The notes: generated from the letters alone by a model not told the origin. Positions 52,009-62,018 are shown, counted from the stretch's first letter. The stretch is 64,000 bases of DNA from Pectobacterium carotovorum (GCF_900129615.1 NZ_FQWI01000002.1:62001-126000), one strand, 5' to 3'. Numbers and translations: made by a program.

Positions 52009-52836
52009 TTAGTCGTTTCTCGGTTCATCAGGGTCCGAGCCCAGACGCTTCCCGCTGTCCAGCTTGGCAATTTCCCCCAGTTCGTCTTTATCCAGACGGA
52101 AATCAAACACCTCGAAGTTTTCCTTGATGCGTGCAGGCGTCACCGATTTAGGAATCACCACCAGCCCGCTGTCCAGATGCCAGCGGATCACGATCTGTGC
52201 CGGCGTTTTCCCGTATTTGCTCGCCAGTTTACGGATAATGGGATGGTCGAAGACGCCTTCGCCACCCTGCGCCAGTGGGCTCCAGGATTCCGTCTGGATA
52301 TGATGCGTGGCGTTCCAGGAATGAAGCTGCTTTTGCTGGAGAAGAGGGTGCAGCTCGACCTGATCGATGACCGGCAAGACGCCCGTTTCTTCTTTTAGCC
52401 GCTGTAAGTGGTGAGTATGGAAATTACTGACGCCGATACTTTTCGCCAGACCTTGTTCCTGGAGTTTGATGAGTCCACGCCAGGCATCCACGAAGGTATT
52501 CTGTTGCGGGAGCGGCCAGTGAATCAGGTAGAGATCGATATAATCTAACCGAAGTTTTCTCAGGCTCTCTTCCAGTGCTTTTTGGGGATCGGTATGATCG
52601 CCATTCCAGAGTTTGGTGGTGATGAACACCTCTTCACGCGGCAGGTTCGCGGAACTCAGTGCCTGACCAACGGCCTCCTCGTTCTTATAAATCGCGGCGG
52701 TATCGATCGCCCGATAACCGATGGACAAAGCCTCAGTCACAGCGATCACCGTGTCCTCACTGCTTGCTCGCCAGACACCAAGGCCCAACTGGGGCATGAT
52801 ATTGCCGTCCGCCAGCTTAACTTTCGGTTGCGTCAT
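52009..52836 (-). CDS. dkgA: 2,5-diketo-D-gluconate reductase A
   Basis: A 275-residue aldo-keto reductase that uses NADPH to reduce 2,5-diketo-D-gluconate to 2-keto-L-gulonate, methylglyoxal and other ketones. Catalytic D and Y lie in YRAIDTAAIYKNEE, K in TTKLWNGDH and H in LIHWPLPQ; VIPKSVTPARIKENF binds cofactor. In E. coli it follows yqhD closely; here a 282-base gap with a terminator separates them. Confidence 0.93.
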   Translation of the reverse strand: MTQPKVKLADGNIMPQLGLGVWRASSEDTVIAVTEALSIGYRAIDTAAIYKNEEAVGQALSSANLPREEVFITTKLWNGDHTDPQKALEESLRKLRLDYIDLYLIHWPLPQQNTFVDAWRGLIKLQEQGLAKSIGVSNFHTHHLQRLKEETGVLPVIDQVELHPLLQQKQLHSWNATHHIQTESWSPLAQGGEGVFDHPIIRKLASKYGKTPAQIVIRWHLDSGLVVIPKSVTPARIKENFEVFDFRLDKDELGEIAKLDSGKRLGSDPDEPRND

Positions 52837-52999
52837 CTCATTCTCCTTTTATATCCGTTAATCCATAAACGTATCATAGGGTTAACTGGATGGGCGACCT
52901 GTTCATATCACGGACATAGCGGAACGTGATCCCTAGCAGGAACAGGCATATGATTTCATTCTAGTAGAAAAATTCGTCAGTTATACATTGCCTGATGAT

Positions 53000-53023
53000 A
53001 AAGGGAGCCGGTTGGCTCCCTTT
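53000..53023 (-). terminator. Terminator behind yqhD
   Basis: AAAGGGAGCC (53000-53009) pairs with GGCTCCCTTT (53014-53023) around GGTT. It lies between yqhD and dkgA, and may uncouple dkgA from the yqhD transcript. Confidence 0.7.
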
Positions 53024-53118
53024 AACAGACACAGCATTGAGGGTATATCATCTGATATAGGCGTTGTTTAACCGGTGGCATTTTCTCCTGTCACTCGAAG
53101 GATGGGGATTAGAGGGGC

Positions 53119-54282
53119 TTAACGCGCCGCCTCATAAATCTTCTGGCTTTCTTCCAGCGTAATGTCGCGATGCTCGCCCAGAGCAGTCAAGCCGTGCTCG
53201 CTGAGTTTGGCGACCAGCGTTGGAATGGAGCTGCCATCCAACTGATAGTCAGACATACGGGTCGGCACGCCCATTTTCTCGAAGAAGTCACGCGTGGCGG
53301 CAATCGCGCCGTCGATGCGCTGATCTTCGCTACCGTCACGCAGGTTCCAGACGCGCTCGGCGTATTGCAGCAGCTTGTCACGCTTCTGGTCTTTTCTTGC
53401 CGCCAGCATGGCAGGCAGAACGATAGCCAGCGTCTGGGCATGGTCAAGACCGTGCAGCGCCGTTAATTCGTGTCCCAGCATGTGGGTTGACCAGTCCTGC
53501 GGCACGCCTGCGCCAATCAGGCCGTTCAACGCCATGGTCGCGCTCCACATTACGTTAGCTCTGACCTTGTAGTTCTCCGGTTCAGCCAGCGCGCGCGGGC
53601 CTTCTTCAACCAGCGTCAGCAGTAAACCTTCCGCAAAACGATCCTGTACTTTGGCATCGACGGAATACGTCAGGTACTGCTCAACGGTGTGAACGAAGGC
53701 ATCAACCACGCCGTTCGCGATCTGGCGAGCGGGCAGGGTGTACGTCACGACCGGGTCGAGCACCGCGAAAAGCGGCTGCGTGTGGCGTGAGCGGAAAGCG
53801 AGTTTATCGTTGGTCGATTTGCGAGTGATGACCGCGCCGTTGTTGGATTCCGAACCGGTCGCAGGCAGGGTGAGCACGGCCGCCAGCGCGACACCGCGAT
53901 CGATTTCCGCCCCACCGGTTTGCAGAATATGCCACGGGTCCTGTGCGGCCTGATAGTCTGCGGCGGCAGCGATAAATTTCGTGCCATCAACCACAGAGCC
54001 ACCGCCAACCGCCAGCAGGAAGTCAATCTTCTCCGCCCGGACGACCTCAACGGCTTTCATTAGCGTTTCGTAAGTCGGGTTCGGTTCAATGCCGGCAAAT
54101 TCGCGTACGTTGCGGCCTTCTAAGGCGCGATAGACCTGATCCAGCACGCCATTGTGCTTCACGCTGCCGCCGCCGTAGGTAATGAGGATGCGGGCATCGG
54201 CAGGAATTTCTTTGCCTAATTCAGCAATCTGGCCTTCGCCAAACAAAATCTTGGTAGGGGTATGGAGTGTGAAATTCAGCAT
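53119..54282 (-). CDS. yqhD: NADPH-dependent aldehyde reductase YqhD
   Basis: YqhD is a zinc-bound, NADPH-dependent dehydrogenase that detoxifies short and furanic aldehydes. The 387-residue product has GGGSVKHNGV (cofactor phosphate site) and GGGSVVDGTKFIAAA, and metal ligands in GVVDAFVHTVEQY and LGHELTALHGLDHAQ. It starts three bases behind the nitroreductase stop, so these two form an operon, and YqhC lies divergently upstream. Confidence 0.95.
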   Translation of the reverse strand: MLNFTLHTPTKILFGEGQIAELGKEIPADARILITYGGGSVKHNGVLDQVYRALEGRNVREFAGIEPNPTYETLMKAVEVVRAEKIDFLLAVGGGSVVDGTKFIAAAADYQAAQDPWHILQTGGAEIDRGVALAAVLTLPATGSESNNGAVITRKSTNDKLAFRSRHTQPLFAVLDPVVTYTLPARQIANGVVDAFVHTVEQYLTYSVDAKVQDRFAEGLLLTLVEEGPRALAEPENYKVRANVMWSATMALNGLIGAGVPQDWSTHMLGHELTALHGLDHAQTLAIVLPAMLAARKDQKRDKLLQYAERVWNLRDGSEDQRIDGAIAATRDFFEKMGVPTRMSDYQLDGSSIPTLVAKLSEHGLTALGEHRDITLEESQKIYEAAR

Positions 54283-54285
54283 AGG

Positions 54286-55026
54286 TTATTTGTCCAGTTT
54301 AAAGCCCTGTTGGAGGATCGCGGGCAAGACTTTTGGGAAGTAGATGTGCTGATAGTAACTGGCGGTGTTGTCACCCCAGTTGTCGCCATCTGCGCGACCG
54401 GCTTGCTGCCAGTGTGCCACCAGCGTTTGGTTATATTGCTCAATCGCCGCAGGCAGAACGTCCTGATGATAGGTTTCATCATGGCGGAATGAGTTCAGCG
54501 GCAGGCGCGGTTTCTGATGCGCTGGGGTATCGACATAGCCGATAGCGACGCCTGCAACGGGGAACGTCAGTTCAGGAAGTTCCAGAAAGTCGATCATCGC
54601 CTGCGGGTCGCGACGAATGCCGCCAATCGGGACAATGCCCAGCCCAAATGAGCGTGCGGCGGCCATCAGCGTGCCGAGCGCGATGCCAACATCCGTTGTG
54701 CCGGAAATCAGGCTTTCAAGGCTTTCATGCGCGTGCTGCTGCTTGTCGCTCATGGCAATCCCGACCTGCGTTTTATGCATATCCAGCACCACGGTAATGA
54801 AGACGGGTGCTTGGGCAATCCACGGCTGGCCGCCAGCCAATTCGGCAATGCGTGCTTTGCGTTCCGGGTCGCGGGTGACGATGAGCGAGACCTGCTGAGA
54901 GTTTACGGATGTTGGTGCCAGATGGGCGGACTGAATAATGGCATCCAGCACGTCATCGGGAATCGCTTTATCAAGATAGCTACGTTCACTGCGGTGTGAG
55001 GTGAACAGCTCAATCGTTTTATTCAT
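54286..55026 (-). CDS. NADPH-dependent nitroreductase-family flavoprotein
   Basis: A 246-residue protein of the NfsA-like nitroreductase group. FMN-binding residues occur in SHRSERSYLDKAIPDD near the start and in HLAPTSVNSQQVSLIV. Later marks are SFGLGIVPIGGIRRDP and GYVDTPAHQKPRLPLN. It would reduce nitro compounds, quinones or flavins by two electrons. The ATG at 55026 has GGGAAAAG in front and fits the family start; the frame extends upstream without support. It forms an operon with yqhD, between yqhD and yqhC, which is not the E. coli arrangement. Confidence 0.87.
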   Translation of the reverse strand: MNKTIELFTSHRSERSYLDKAIPDDVLDAIIQSAHLAPTSVNSQQVSLIVTRDPERKARIAELAGGQPWIAQAPVFITVVLDMHKTQVGIAMSDKQQHAHESLESLISGTTDVGIALGTLMAAARSFGLGIVPIGGIRRDPQAMIDFLELPELTFPVAGVAIGYVDTPAHQKPRLPLNSFRHDETYHQDVLPAAIEQYNQTLVAHWQQAGRADGDNWGDNTASYYQHIYFPKVLPAILQQGFKLDK

Positions 55027-55240
55027 GTCTTTTCCCGTGGGGTGAGGGGATAGCGGTATGCTCAATATTGTCATCAACCTACGTAAGGCGTTCAATGCAC
55101 ATTTCTGTTTGGTTGTTGCCTATTTCTCCAAAATATAGGAGAAAAGGGTGATAATAATTCGCAGGTATGTCATTTTGTTTCTTCTGTCAGGAGAGAGGCT
55201 TCGGGCAGGAAAAGTGAACCCGTAGCGAGAGAACACGATT

Positions 55241-56269
55241 TTGACGCAGACCCCATATATGTTGACGGAACGCCAAGGTATGTCGACAGAAAGCCAATGT
55301 GAGCGGCTTGTTCAGAAACAGGCAGAGCTGCAACAGATTGAGTTACAACAGATTGAGCCGCAACAGACGGTGCGGCAGCGCATCGTGCAGCAGGCAATAC
55401 GCTGTTCAGCTAAAAGCTGGGCCACGCCGTCGCTCGTCCCGCAGGTCAGGATTCTGTATACGGAACAGCATCATCCGCGTGTGCCGGTGATGTATGAACC
55501 GACGATTGTCATCATTTTTCAGGGTCAAAAGATTGGCTATCTGGGCGGAAAAACCTTCCAGTATGACCCAGAAAACTACCTGTTGATGACCGTGCCGCTG
55601 CCGTTCGAATGTGAAACGATAGCCAGCGCTGAACACCCGCTGGTGGGGATGGCGATCCGTATCGATATCCAGATGCTTCAGGATTTGCTGATCGACATCG
55701 GTGACGACGACAGCGCGATCCGCCCCTGTTCCTGCACGTGTGGGGTGAACAGCGCGCCGCTGACCGATGAGATTCTGTGTGCCGTTGAGCGGCTGCTGGA
55801 TGCGATGAATAACCCGCGTGATGCCCGCGTGCTGGGCCCGGCGATTGTGCGCGAGATTATCTATCATATGCTCTGCGGCGAACGCGGTGCGGCGTTACAG
55901 GCGTTGGTGAATCGACACACGCACTTCAGCCAGATAGCCAAGTCTCTGCGACGTATTGAAAACCACTATGCCGATAGCCTGAATGTGGAACAGCTGGCGT
56001 CTGAAGTGAACATGAGCGTCTCGGCGTTTCATCATAACTTTAAGGCCGTCACCAACACATCGCCGTTGCAGTACCTGAAATCCTACCGCTTGCATAAAGC
56101 GCGCGTGATGATGATCAACGAAGGGCTGAGGGCGGGCGTTGCGGCGGCTCGCGTCGGGTATGAGAGCGTGTCGCAGTTTAGCCGGGAATTTAAGCGCTAT
56201 TTCGGTGCGACGCCGAGCGATGAAGTCACAAGAGTAAAGGCCAGTAACATGGTGGTTGAAGAAAGCTGA
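55241..56269 (+). CDS. yqhC: AraC-family regulator YqhC
   Basis: YqhC activates yqhD-dkgA in E. coli in response to aldehydes. The product (up to 342 residues) has an AraC N-terminal ligand domain (about 55-200, with [22 protein letters not shown]) and the double helix-turn-helix (about 240-330: [45 protein letters not shown]). A cysteine group SCTCGV near residue 165 could be involved in aldehyde sensing. The start is not certain: TTG at 55241 or ATG at 55259 or 55280. A glutamine-rich tandem repeat lies near the N-terminus. Confidence 0.87.
   Translation: MTQTPYMLTERQGMSTESQCERLVQKQAELQQIELQQIEPQQTVRQRIVQQAIRCSAKSWATPSLVPQVRILYTEQHHPRVPVMYEPTIVIIFQGQKIGYLGGKTFQYDPENYLLMTVPLPFECETIASAEHPLVGMAIRIDIQMLQDLLIDIGDDDSAIRPCSCTCGVNSAPLTDEILCAVERLLDAMNNPRDARVLGPAIVREIIYHMLCGERGAALQALVNRHTHFSQIAKSLRRIENHYADSLNVEQLASEVNMSVSAFHHNFKAVTNTSPLQYLKSYRLHKARVMMINEGLRAGVAAARVGYESVSQFSREFKRYFGATPSDEVTRVKASNMVVEES
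55328..55372 (+). repeat. 15-bp tandem repeat in the yqhC N-terminal region
   Basis: Three 15-base units (55328, 55343, 55358) encode [10 protein letters not shown] and PQQTV; the first two differ by only a few bases. Period 15 keeps the frame. Confidence 0.75.
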
Positions 56270-56299
56270 AGACGTGAAGAAAGCGTGCCGTTGCCCGAT

Positions 56300-56959
56300 T
56301 TAGGCGACCGCACGTTTTTTGCGCCACACCACGATAGCCATGCCGATCAGGCCGCTCACCAGCAAAATAATCGGGAGCAGGATCAGCGCGGTCATCACCT
56401 GATCTTCATAGCGTTTGACCAACGGAATGTGGCTGAGCGCATAGCCGAGCGTGACAATCCCACCGACCCACAGCAGCCCACTGAGCCAGTTGAAAATCTG
56501 AAAGCGCGTATTGTTTAACCCCGAAATCCCCGCCATCGTTGGCAGCAGTGTGCGGATAAACGCTAAAAAGCGACCAACCAGCAGCGCTGCCAGACCGTGC
56601 TGGTGGAACAGGTGATAGGCGCGCTGGTGGTAATGGGCGGGAAGCTGTAACAGCCAGCCTTTTACCAACCGGGTATCGCTTAGCCAGCGCCCCTGAAGGT
56701 AGCTGAGCCAGCAGCCGAGGCTGGCGGCGATGGTGAGCAGAATCATCGTAGGGAAAAAGCTCATCACGCCTTTGGCAATCATGGCACCCGTGAGCAGCAA
56801 TAGGCTATCGCCAGGCAGAAAAGAGGCAGGGAGCAGGCCATTCTCCAGAAATAGCGTTGTGAACAGAATGCCGTAAACCACCCAAACGACGTGGGGATCG
56901 GCCAGTGCACTAAAATCCTGCTGCCAGAGCGCCTGAATAATGTCGTGAACCACACTCAT
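56300..56959 (-). CDS. yghB: DedA-family membrane protein YghB
   Basis: A 219-residue inner-membrane protein of the DedA/SNARE-associated family. The motif [12 protein letters not shown] (about 46-57) and the arginine-bearing [19 protein letters not shown] (about 128-146) are the family features. Hydrophobic segments follow at several places. YghB and YqjA are needed for cell division and proton-dependent drug resistance in E. coli; lipid flipping has been proposed for this family. Convergent with yqhC as in E. coli. Confidence 0.95.
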   Translation of the reverse strand: MSVVHDIIQALWQQDFSALADPHVVWVVYGILFTTLFLENGLLPASFLPGDSLLLLTGAMIAKGVMSFFPTMILLTIAASLGCWLSYLQGRWLSDTRLVKGWLLQLPAHYHQRAYHLFHQHGLAALLVGRFLAFIRTLLPTMAGISGLNNTRFQIFNWLSGLLWVGGIVTLGYALSHIPLVKRYEDQVMTALILLPIILLVSGLIGMAIVVWRKKRAVA

Positions 56960-57423
56960 ATTACTTCCCGCCAGTGACGATATTCACTATCTCTCAGGCT
57001 GCGGCGTGGAACGCTGGGCTACCTGAAATCTACTGCCTATCAAGCCCTAAAATCAGTCTACCCGTCATACTTCAAGCTGCATACGCGTTGGCTTCCTTCG
57101 TTCACCCCAGTCACTTACTTGAGTAAGCTCCTGGGAATTCACTGCGTCGCCGCCTTCATGCAACTCGAATTATTTAGGGTATATGGGGCAAAACGCCTTG
57201 CCGCGTGATGAGAATGCGGCAGGGCTTAATGCTTAATTTTGGTTAAGGTAACGCAGTTTTTGGTAAGCGTTGACTCATGATCATCATAACGCATTACCCA
57301 CCGTGCCGCAGGGGAAATCAAGATGCGGCGGTTTTATGGCCGTCACACTTTCTATATTTTATTTCCTGCCTAATTTCTTTTCCTGTCGTTTGGCAGCAGT
57401 GAGCTTGCTGACGCCTTGCCAGA
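56960..57423. other. Gap between yghB and metC with an ERIC element
   Basis: The gap of 464 bases carries an ERIC element at 57059-57182. The part 57183-57423 shows no gene, and no strong T-run terminator for metC was found. Confidence 0.5.
57059..57182. repeat. ERIC element, copy 3
   Basis: A 124-bp ERIC copy, from TACCCGTCATACTTCAAGC to GAATTATTTAGGGTAT, with the centre TTCACCCCAGTCACTTACTT, the closest of the three copies to the classical ERIC core. Confidence 0.92.
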
Positions 57424-58614
57424 CTAAGCGCTCAGCCTGCTGAAACCGGCGGCCAGATCGTCAATTAGATCGTCACTGTCTTCAAGCCCAATATGTAACC
57501 GAATAAGTGTGCCGGTAAAATCCACACCGCCAACAGGGCGGATGGCGGCCAGATCTTCCGGTTGATTCGCCAGAATCAACGACTCAAAGCCGCCCCAGGA
57601 GTACGCCATGCTGAAGTGCTCAAAATTGTCCAGATAGTTCGCCAACGCTTCTTTGCTCAATTTCTCTTTCAGCACAAAAGAGAACAAGCCGTTGCAGCCC
57701 TTAAAGTCGCGTACGTAGAATTCATGCCCTTTGCACTCTGGTAAGGCCGGGTGGTTAACCACCGCGACTTCGGGTTGCTCCGCTAGCCATTTTGCAATGC
57801 GGATGCTGCTTTCCTGATGCTGCTTGAGTCTAACGCCCAATGTGCGCAGGCCACGGCTGGCGACATAGGCGGTATCGGCATCGACCATTTGTCCCATCAG
57901 GTAAGAGTGTTCACGCAGCTGTGCCCAGCAGCGTTCGTTAGCGACCGCCGTGCCTATCATGGCATCGGAATGGCCGACGATATATTTGGTGGCGGACTGA
58001 ATAGAGATATCAATATCAAAGTCGAATGCCCTGAATAAAATACCTGCCGCCCAGGTGTTATCAATCATGACAATAATGTCGGGGTTGATGCGGCGCACGG
58101 CTTGTACGATGGCGGGTACATCGTGTACTTCCATCGTGATGGAGCCGGGCGATTCGAGAAACACGACTTTGGTATTAGGCTGGATCAGCTCGGCAATACC
58201 GGCACCGATCAGCGGGTTAAAGTAGGTGGTGCTGACGTTCAGCTTGCTGAGGACTTTATTACAGAAATCCTGCGTGGGTTCATAGGCTGAACCGGTCACC
58301 AGCACATGATCGCCTGCTGAGACGAAAGAGAGAATCGCGTTAGAGATAGCCGCTGCACCGCACGGGTACAACACACAGCCTACGCCGCCTTCCAGTTCCA
58401 CCATCGCTTCCTGAAGCGAGAAATGGGTCAGCGTGCCACGACGACCATAGAACAGCGCGCCTTTAGCTCTGTTAATGGTGGCGTGTTTTTTGTCCTGTAC
58501 GGTATCGAATACCAAAGAGGATGCGCGCTGAATAACGGGGTTGACGGAGCCGTGGGTGAATTTCTTGCTGCGTCCTGCGGCGACTAATGCTGTTGCCGTT
58601 TTTTTGCTTGTCAT
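57424..58614 (-). CDS. metC: Cystathionine beta-lyase
   Basis: MetC converts cystathionine to homocysteine in methionine synthesis. The 396-residue enzyme (from ATG 58614) is of the PLP Cys/Met class: [13 protein letters not shown] near the start, [11 protein letters not shown] and the PLP lysine in [15 protein letters not shown] (about 205-219). The ATG at 58614 is preferred to a GTG four codons earlier. In E. coli it diverges from exbBD; here a TRAP operon intervenes. I saw no MetJ box upstream. Confidence 0.95.
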   Translation of the reverse strand: MTSKKTATALVAAGRSKKFTHGSVNPVIQRASSLVFDTVQDKKHATINRAKGALFYGRRGTLTHFSLQEAMVELEGGVGCVLYPCGAAAISNAILSFVSAGDHVLVTGSAYEPTQDFCNKVLSKLNVSTTYFNPLIGAGIAELIQPNTKVVFLESPGSITMEVHDVPAIVQAVRRINPDIIVMIDNTWAAGILFRAFDFDIDISIQSATKYIVGHSDAMIGTAVANERCWAQLREHSYLMGQMVDADTAYVASRGLRTLGVRLKQHQESSIRIAKWLAEQPEVAVVNHPALPECKGHEFYVRDFKGCNGLFSFVLKEKLSKEALANYLDNFEHFSMAYSWGGFESLILANQPEDLAAIRPVGGVDFTGTLIRLHIGLEDSDDLIDDLAAGFSRLSA

Positions 58615-58826
58615 AACCACTATCACCTTTTCTGTTCAGTCCTGCCGGATGACTCACTACGCCGACGATTCCCGACAGTGAACGGTGGGGAATCGCGGGG
58701 GCATGATTGGATTTATAAGCGTTCGATTGATGGGGGCTACGTTATCACGGCTTGGGCGGCGTGTGGGCTTGAGTGGGATAAGATCGGGTGTAAATGAAAA
58801 CATTTCAGGAAGAAAATGCAGGGAAA

Positions 58827-58863
58827 GCGCCATGTTGTTCTACATTGTTGAACGACATGGCGC
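58827..58863 (-). terminator. Terminator of the TRAP operon
   Basis: GCGCCATGTTGTTC (58827-58840) pairs with GAACGACATGGCGC (58850-58863) as a 14-bp stem with one G-T pair; on the - strand TTTCCC follows. Confidence 0.75.
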
Positions 58864-58876
58864 AATTGGGTGTGCG

Positions 58877-60169
58877 TTAACCCGTATGGACGCCAAAGAA
58901 TTTTGGCAGCCAGAGCGAGATGGCCGGAATATAGGTGACTAGCATCAGCACAAAGAAAAGTCCACAGTAGAAGGGCAGCATCGCTTTAACCACCTGTTCT
59001 ATCTTCTGTTTACTCACCGCACTGGCGACGAAAAGCACCGACCCCACCGGCGGTGTAATCAGGCCGATCCCAAGGTTCACCAGCATGATCATGCCGAAAT
59101 GTACCGGATCGATGCCGAGCGAGAGGGCGACGGGCAGCAAAACGGGCGTCAGGATCAGGATCAGCGGTGCCATGTCCATCAGCGTGCCCAGTAGCAGCAA
59201 CATGATGTTAATCCACATCAGGATGACGTACTTGTTATCCGAAATAGAGGTGAAAAACTCGGTAATGCGGCTCGGCAGCTGCATGTAGGTCATGATGGCA
59301 CCGAACGCGGCGGCGAAGCCGATCAAGATCATCACGATCGTGACAGTTTTTACCGTGCGGTACATCAGCTTGGGCAGTTCTGACCATTTATAGTCTTTGT
59401 AGATAAACATGGTCACGAAGAAGGACCATAGGCAGGCGATGGCCGCAGACTCGGTTGCGGTGAAAATGCCGGACAGGATCCCGCCCATGATGATGACGAC
59501 GGTCATCAATCCCCACAGGGTATCGACAAAGATTTTCAGTGCCTGACGGAACGGTACGCGTTCGCCTTTTGGATAACCGCGCCGATGTGCGAAACCGACG
59601 CACATCACCATCAGGGTCAGGCTGAGCAGCAGGCCAGGCAGGATCCCTGCAATAAACAGCGAAGCAATGGAAACCGTACCGCCGGTTGCCAGCGAGTAGA
59701 TCACGGAGTTGTGGCTCGGCGGTGTCAAAATCGCCTGCACGGAGCCACTGGCGGTGACGGCAGCGGAGAAGTCGCGTGGATAACCTTTCTTCTCCATTTC
59801 CGGGATCATCACCGAACCGATAGAGGCGGTGTCTGCCACGGAAGAACCGGATATTGCACCAAAAAATGTTGATGCGACGATGTTAACCAGCGATAAGCCG
59901 CCGCGAATAAAGCCGACAAAAATATACGCGAAGCTGACCAGCCGACGGGCGATGCCGCCTTCGGCCATAATGGCACCGGCCAGAATGAAGAAGGGGATTG
60001 CCAGCAGCGAAAATTTGTTTACGCCGTTGGTAATCTGGATCATCACCGCCTCAAGTGGCAGATCGATCCAGAAAGCCCCAACAATCGCGCTCAACCCTAC
60101 CGCGTAGGCGACGGGAACGCCGACCGCCAGCAGCACGGCCAGCGTGGCAATCAGAATAAATGCATCCAT
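58877..60169 (-). CDS. TRAP transporter large membrane subunit (DctM type)
   Basis: A 430-residue protein of the TRAP family that holds the transport path and uses the sodium gradient. About 12 helices are seen, with GAISGSSVADTASIGSVMIPEM (in two runs) and LTPPSHNSVIYSLATGG as family landmarks and a short C-terminal helix. Lies 15 bases behind the small subunit gene in the same direction. Substrate inferred from the binding protein and control site: a sugar acid, probably uronate-like. Confidence 0.93.
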   Translation of the reverse strand: MDAFILIATLAVLLAVGVPVAYAVGLSAIVGAFWIDLPLEAVMIQITNGVNKFSLLAIPFFILAGAIMAEGGIARRLVSFAYIFVGFIRGGLSLVNIVASTFFGAISGSSVADTASIGSVMIPEMEKKGYPRDFSAAVTASGSVQAILTPPSHNSVIYSLATGGTVSIASLFIAGILPGLLLSLTLMVMCVGFAHRRGYPKGERVPFRQALKIFVDTLWGLMTVVIIMGGILSGIFTATESAAIACLWSFFVTMFIYKDYKWSELPKLMYRTVKTVTIVMILIGFAAAFGAIMTYMQLPSRITEFFTSISDNKYVILMWINIMLLLLGTLMDMAPLILILTPVLLPVALSLGIDPVHFGMIMLVNLGIGLITPPVGSVLFVASAVSKQKIEQVVKAMLPFYCGLFFVLMLVTYIPAISLWLPKFFGVHTG

Positions 60170-60184
60170 GGTATTGGCTCCGAA

Positions 60185-60691
60185 TTAAGAACTGCCAAGC
60201 ATTACCACAGGGCGTTTATCCTGCGGGCCGAAAAACATTTTTTCGATGATGAACAGCACGGTGATGAATGAGCCAATAGGCAGCGGCAAATAACTTTCAC
60301 CTGCGGTTAATAAGGGAAACTCCGCGACGGGCTGTTCCCATAATTCCATGCAGAGCACGGTGCTGTAATAGAGAATAAACAGGCTGATTAACAGCATCAG
60401 GAGGTTCGCCAGATGAACGCAAACCTTCTTACCAGTTTCTGGCAATCTGTCGGTCAACATGCTGACGGCAATATGTGAGTTGGAACGGTAACTGACGGCG
60501 GCGCCGACAAAAGTAAACGTCACCATACAAATAATTGAAATGGGTTCTGGCCAGGATAACGCGGCATTTAAAACATAGCGTGCGAATATACCGACAGGAA
60601 TAACAAGCGTCATAATTAATAACGCCAGACCAGAAACCCACATGGCAATACGATAGAGTACATCCATGCTGGAAAGATAAGACTGTGCCAT
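60185..60691 (-). CDS. TRAP transporter small membrane subunit (DctQ type)
   Basis: A 168-residue protein with four helices (about 10-34, 46-68, 85-108, 130-153) of the DctQ family. It binds the large subunit and is needed for transport. The ATG at 60691 with AGGTGG close in front is chosen over an upstream start that would add 15 residues. Lies between dctP-like and dctM-like genes in one transcript. Confidence 0.88.
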   Translation of the reverse strand: MAQSYLSSMDVLYRIAMWVSGLALLIMTLVIPVGIFARYVLNAALSWPEPISIICMVTFTFVGAAVSYRSNSHIAVSMLTDRLPETGKKVCVHLANLLMLLISLFILYYSTVLCMELWEQPVAEFPLLTAGESYLPLPIGSFITVLFIIEKMFFGPQDKRPVVMLGSS

Positions 60692-60805
60692 TTTTCCACC
60701 TATACTCACTTCGCTGGGTGATAAGCAAAGGATCATTGTTGATATCAGGCTATTAATGGTGGCGGATAAATAGCAGGCTATTTATCCGCTGAGATGAGGT
60801 ACTGA

Positions 60806-61783
60806 TTATTGGACGTCGGCGACGGCTTTAATCAGATCCTGATATTTGGCACCAAACTGATCGCGGACGGGTTGCGTGGCTTTAAAATAGTACTCGGTAT
60901 CAATGTCATGGAACTGAACGCCGCCGGCTTTCATTTTATCCAGAGATTGCTGCGTATATTCTTTCCACAGTACGCGCTGTTCCTGCTGCGCTTCTTTCGC
61001 CAGCTTCAGGATAAGATCCTGATCCTCTTTAGAAAGTTTGTCCCATTTGGCTTTGGAATACAGGAACAGCTCAGGAATAATGAAGTGGCGGCTCCAGGTA
61101 TAGTTTTTCACGACAGGCAGGTAGTTGTGTGCGACAAACGTTGGTGGGTTATTTTCGGTGCCGTCAATCACGCCGGTTTGCATGCCGCTGAAGACTTCAC
61201 TGACGCCCATGGCAATCGAGTTGGCCCCCATCGCTTTTAGCGTGGCCAGCGCGACTGGACTACCCTGTACGCGAATTTTCATGCCCTTGAGGTCTTCTGG
61301 TTTCACCACCGGTTCCTTGGTGATTAAGTTACGCGTTCCCGCATCCATCCAGCCCAGAAAAACCAATTTTGATTTACTGCTATGGGTAATCTTGTCACCA
61401 ATTTCCTGACCGATTTTTCCATCCAGCACTTTATGCAGATGATCTTCATCACGGAAAATATAGGGCAGCGTGAAGACTTCTATTTCCGGTAAAATTGCCG
61501 CAACAGGCGTCATTGATACACGGATAATATCAATCGCGCCGAGCTGCGCCTGCTCAATCATTTGTTTCTCATCACCCAATACCCCGCCGGGGAAGGTTTT
61601 AATTTCCAGCCTGCCATTTGTAGCGGCTTTTAATTTCTCTCCCATTTTCTGAACGGCGACGACATTAGGATAACCTTCAGGGTGAACATCAGAGGCTTTA
61701 ATTTGTTGTGCCTGAATCGCTTGGCTCATCAGGAGTGCAGTAGAACCCAGACAAACGCCGATCAATGTTTTCGACAGCTTCAT
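60806..61783 (-). CDS. TRAP transporter solute-binding protein (DctP type)
   Basis: A 325-residue periplasmic receptor with a signal peptide (cleavage near IQAQQ) and the DctP fold. The family arginine sites are R151 (DAGTRNL) and R171 (GMKIRVQGSP), which bind the ligand carboxylate. NN at 211-212 in GVIDGTENNPPTF is typical of sugar-acid receptors. Probable ligands are galacturonate, glucuronate or related acids. First gene of the operon, 114 bases before the small subunit; a good -10 (TATAAT, plus-strand 61953-61958) stands upstream. Confidence 0.9.
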   Translation of the reverse strand: MKLSKTLIGVCLGSTALLMSQAIQAQQIKASDVHPEGYPNVVAVQKMGEKLKAATNGRLEIKTFPGGVLGDEKQMIEQAQLGAIDIIRVSMTPVAAILPEIEVFTLPYIFRDEDHLHKVLDGKIGQEIGDKITHSSKSKLVFLGWMDAGTRNLITKEPVVKPEDLKGMKIRVQGSPVALATLKAMGANSIAMGVSEVFSGMQTGVIDGTENNPPTFVAHNYLPVVKNYTWSRHFIIPELFLYSKAKWDKLSKEDQDLILKLAKEAQQEQRVLWKEYTQQSLDKMKAGGVQFHDIDTEYYFKATQPVRDQFGAKYQDLIKAVADVQ

Positions 61784-61999
61784 TGAATTATCTCCAGAGG
61801 TGGGGTGACATTATCGATAATCAAATGGTGATTTAAAAATATAAACCCATGAAAAATAGCGTAATGAAGAGTGGGTTTAATGATGAGAAGACGACCGCCT
61901 ATTACATATTATTGTGGCGTGAGTCAGTATTCTCTGCGAGTTAAGCTAACCTATTATACAACTTCGTAGAATGACTCGTGTCACAAAAGAAAAAGCTAA

Positions 62000-62018
62000 T
62001 ATGAAATGCTGTTTTATA
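62000..62018. promoter_or_regulatory. KdgR-like box upstream of the TRAP operon
   Basis: TATGAAATGCTGTTTTATA matches the KdgR pattern as I recall it (AATRAAAYRNYRTTTCATT) at 16 of 19 positions, with the inner TRAAAYRNYRTTT fully kept. KdgR represses pectin-catabolism genes in soft-rot bacteria. The site is 217 bases before the binding-protein start and about 55-70 before the predicted RNA start. Confidence 0.5.

Noticed and set aside
58615-58826. MetJ box before metC
   Set aside because: No tandem AGACGTCT-like sequence was found in this stretch.
61921-61977. GAGTCA / TGACTC inverted pair around the TRAP promoter
   Set aside because: Only six bases per arm at 45-base distance, too weak to call.
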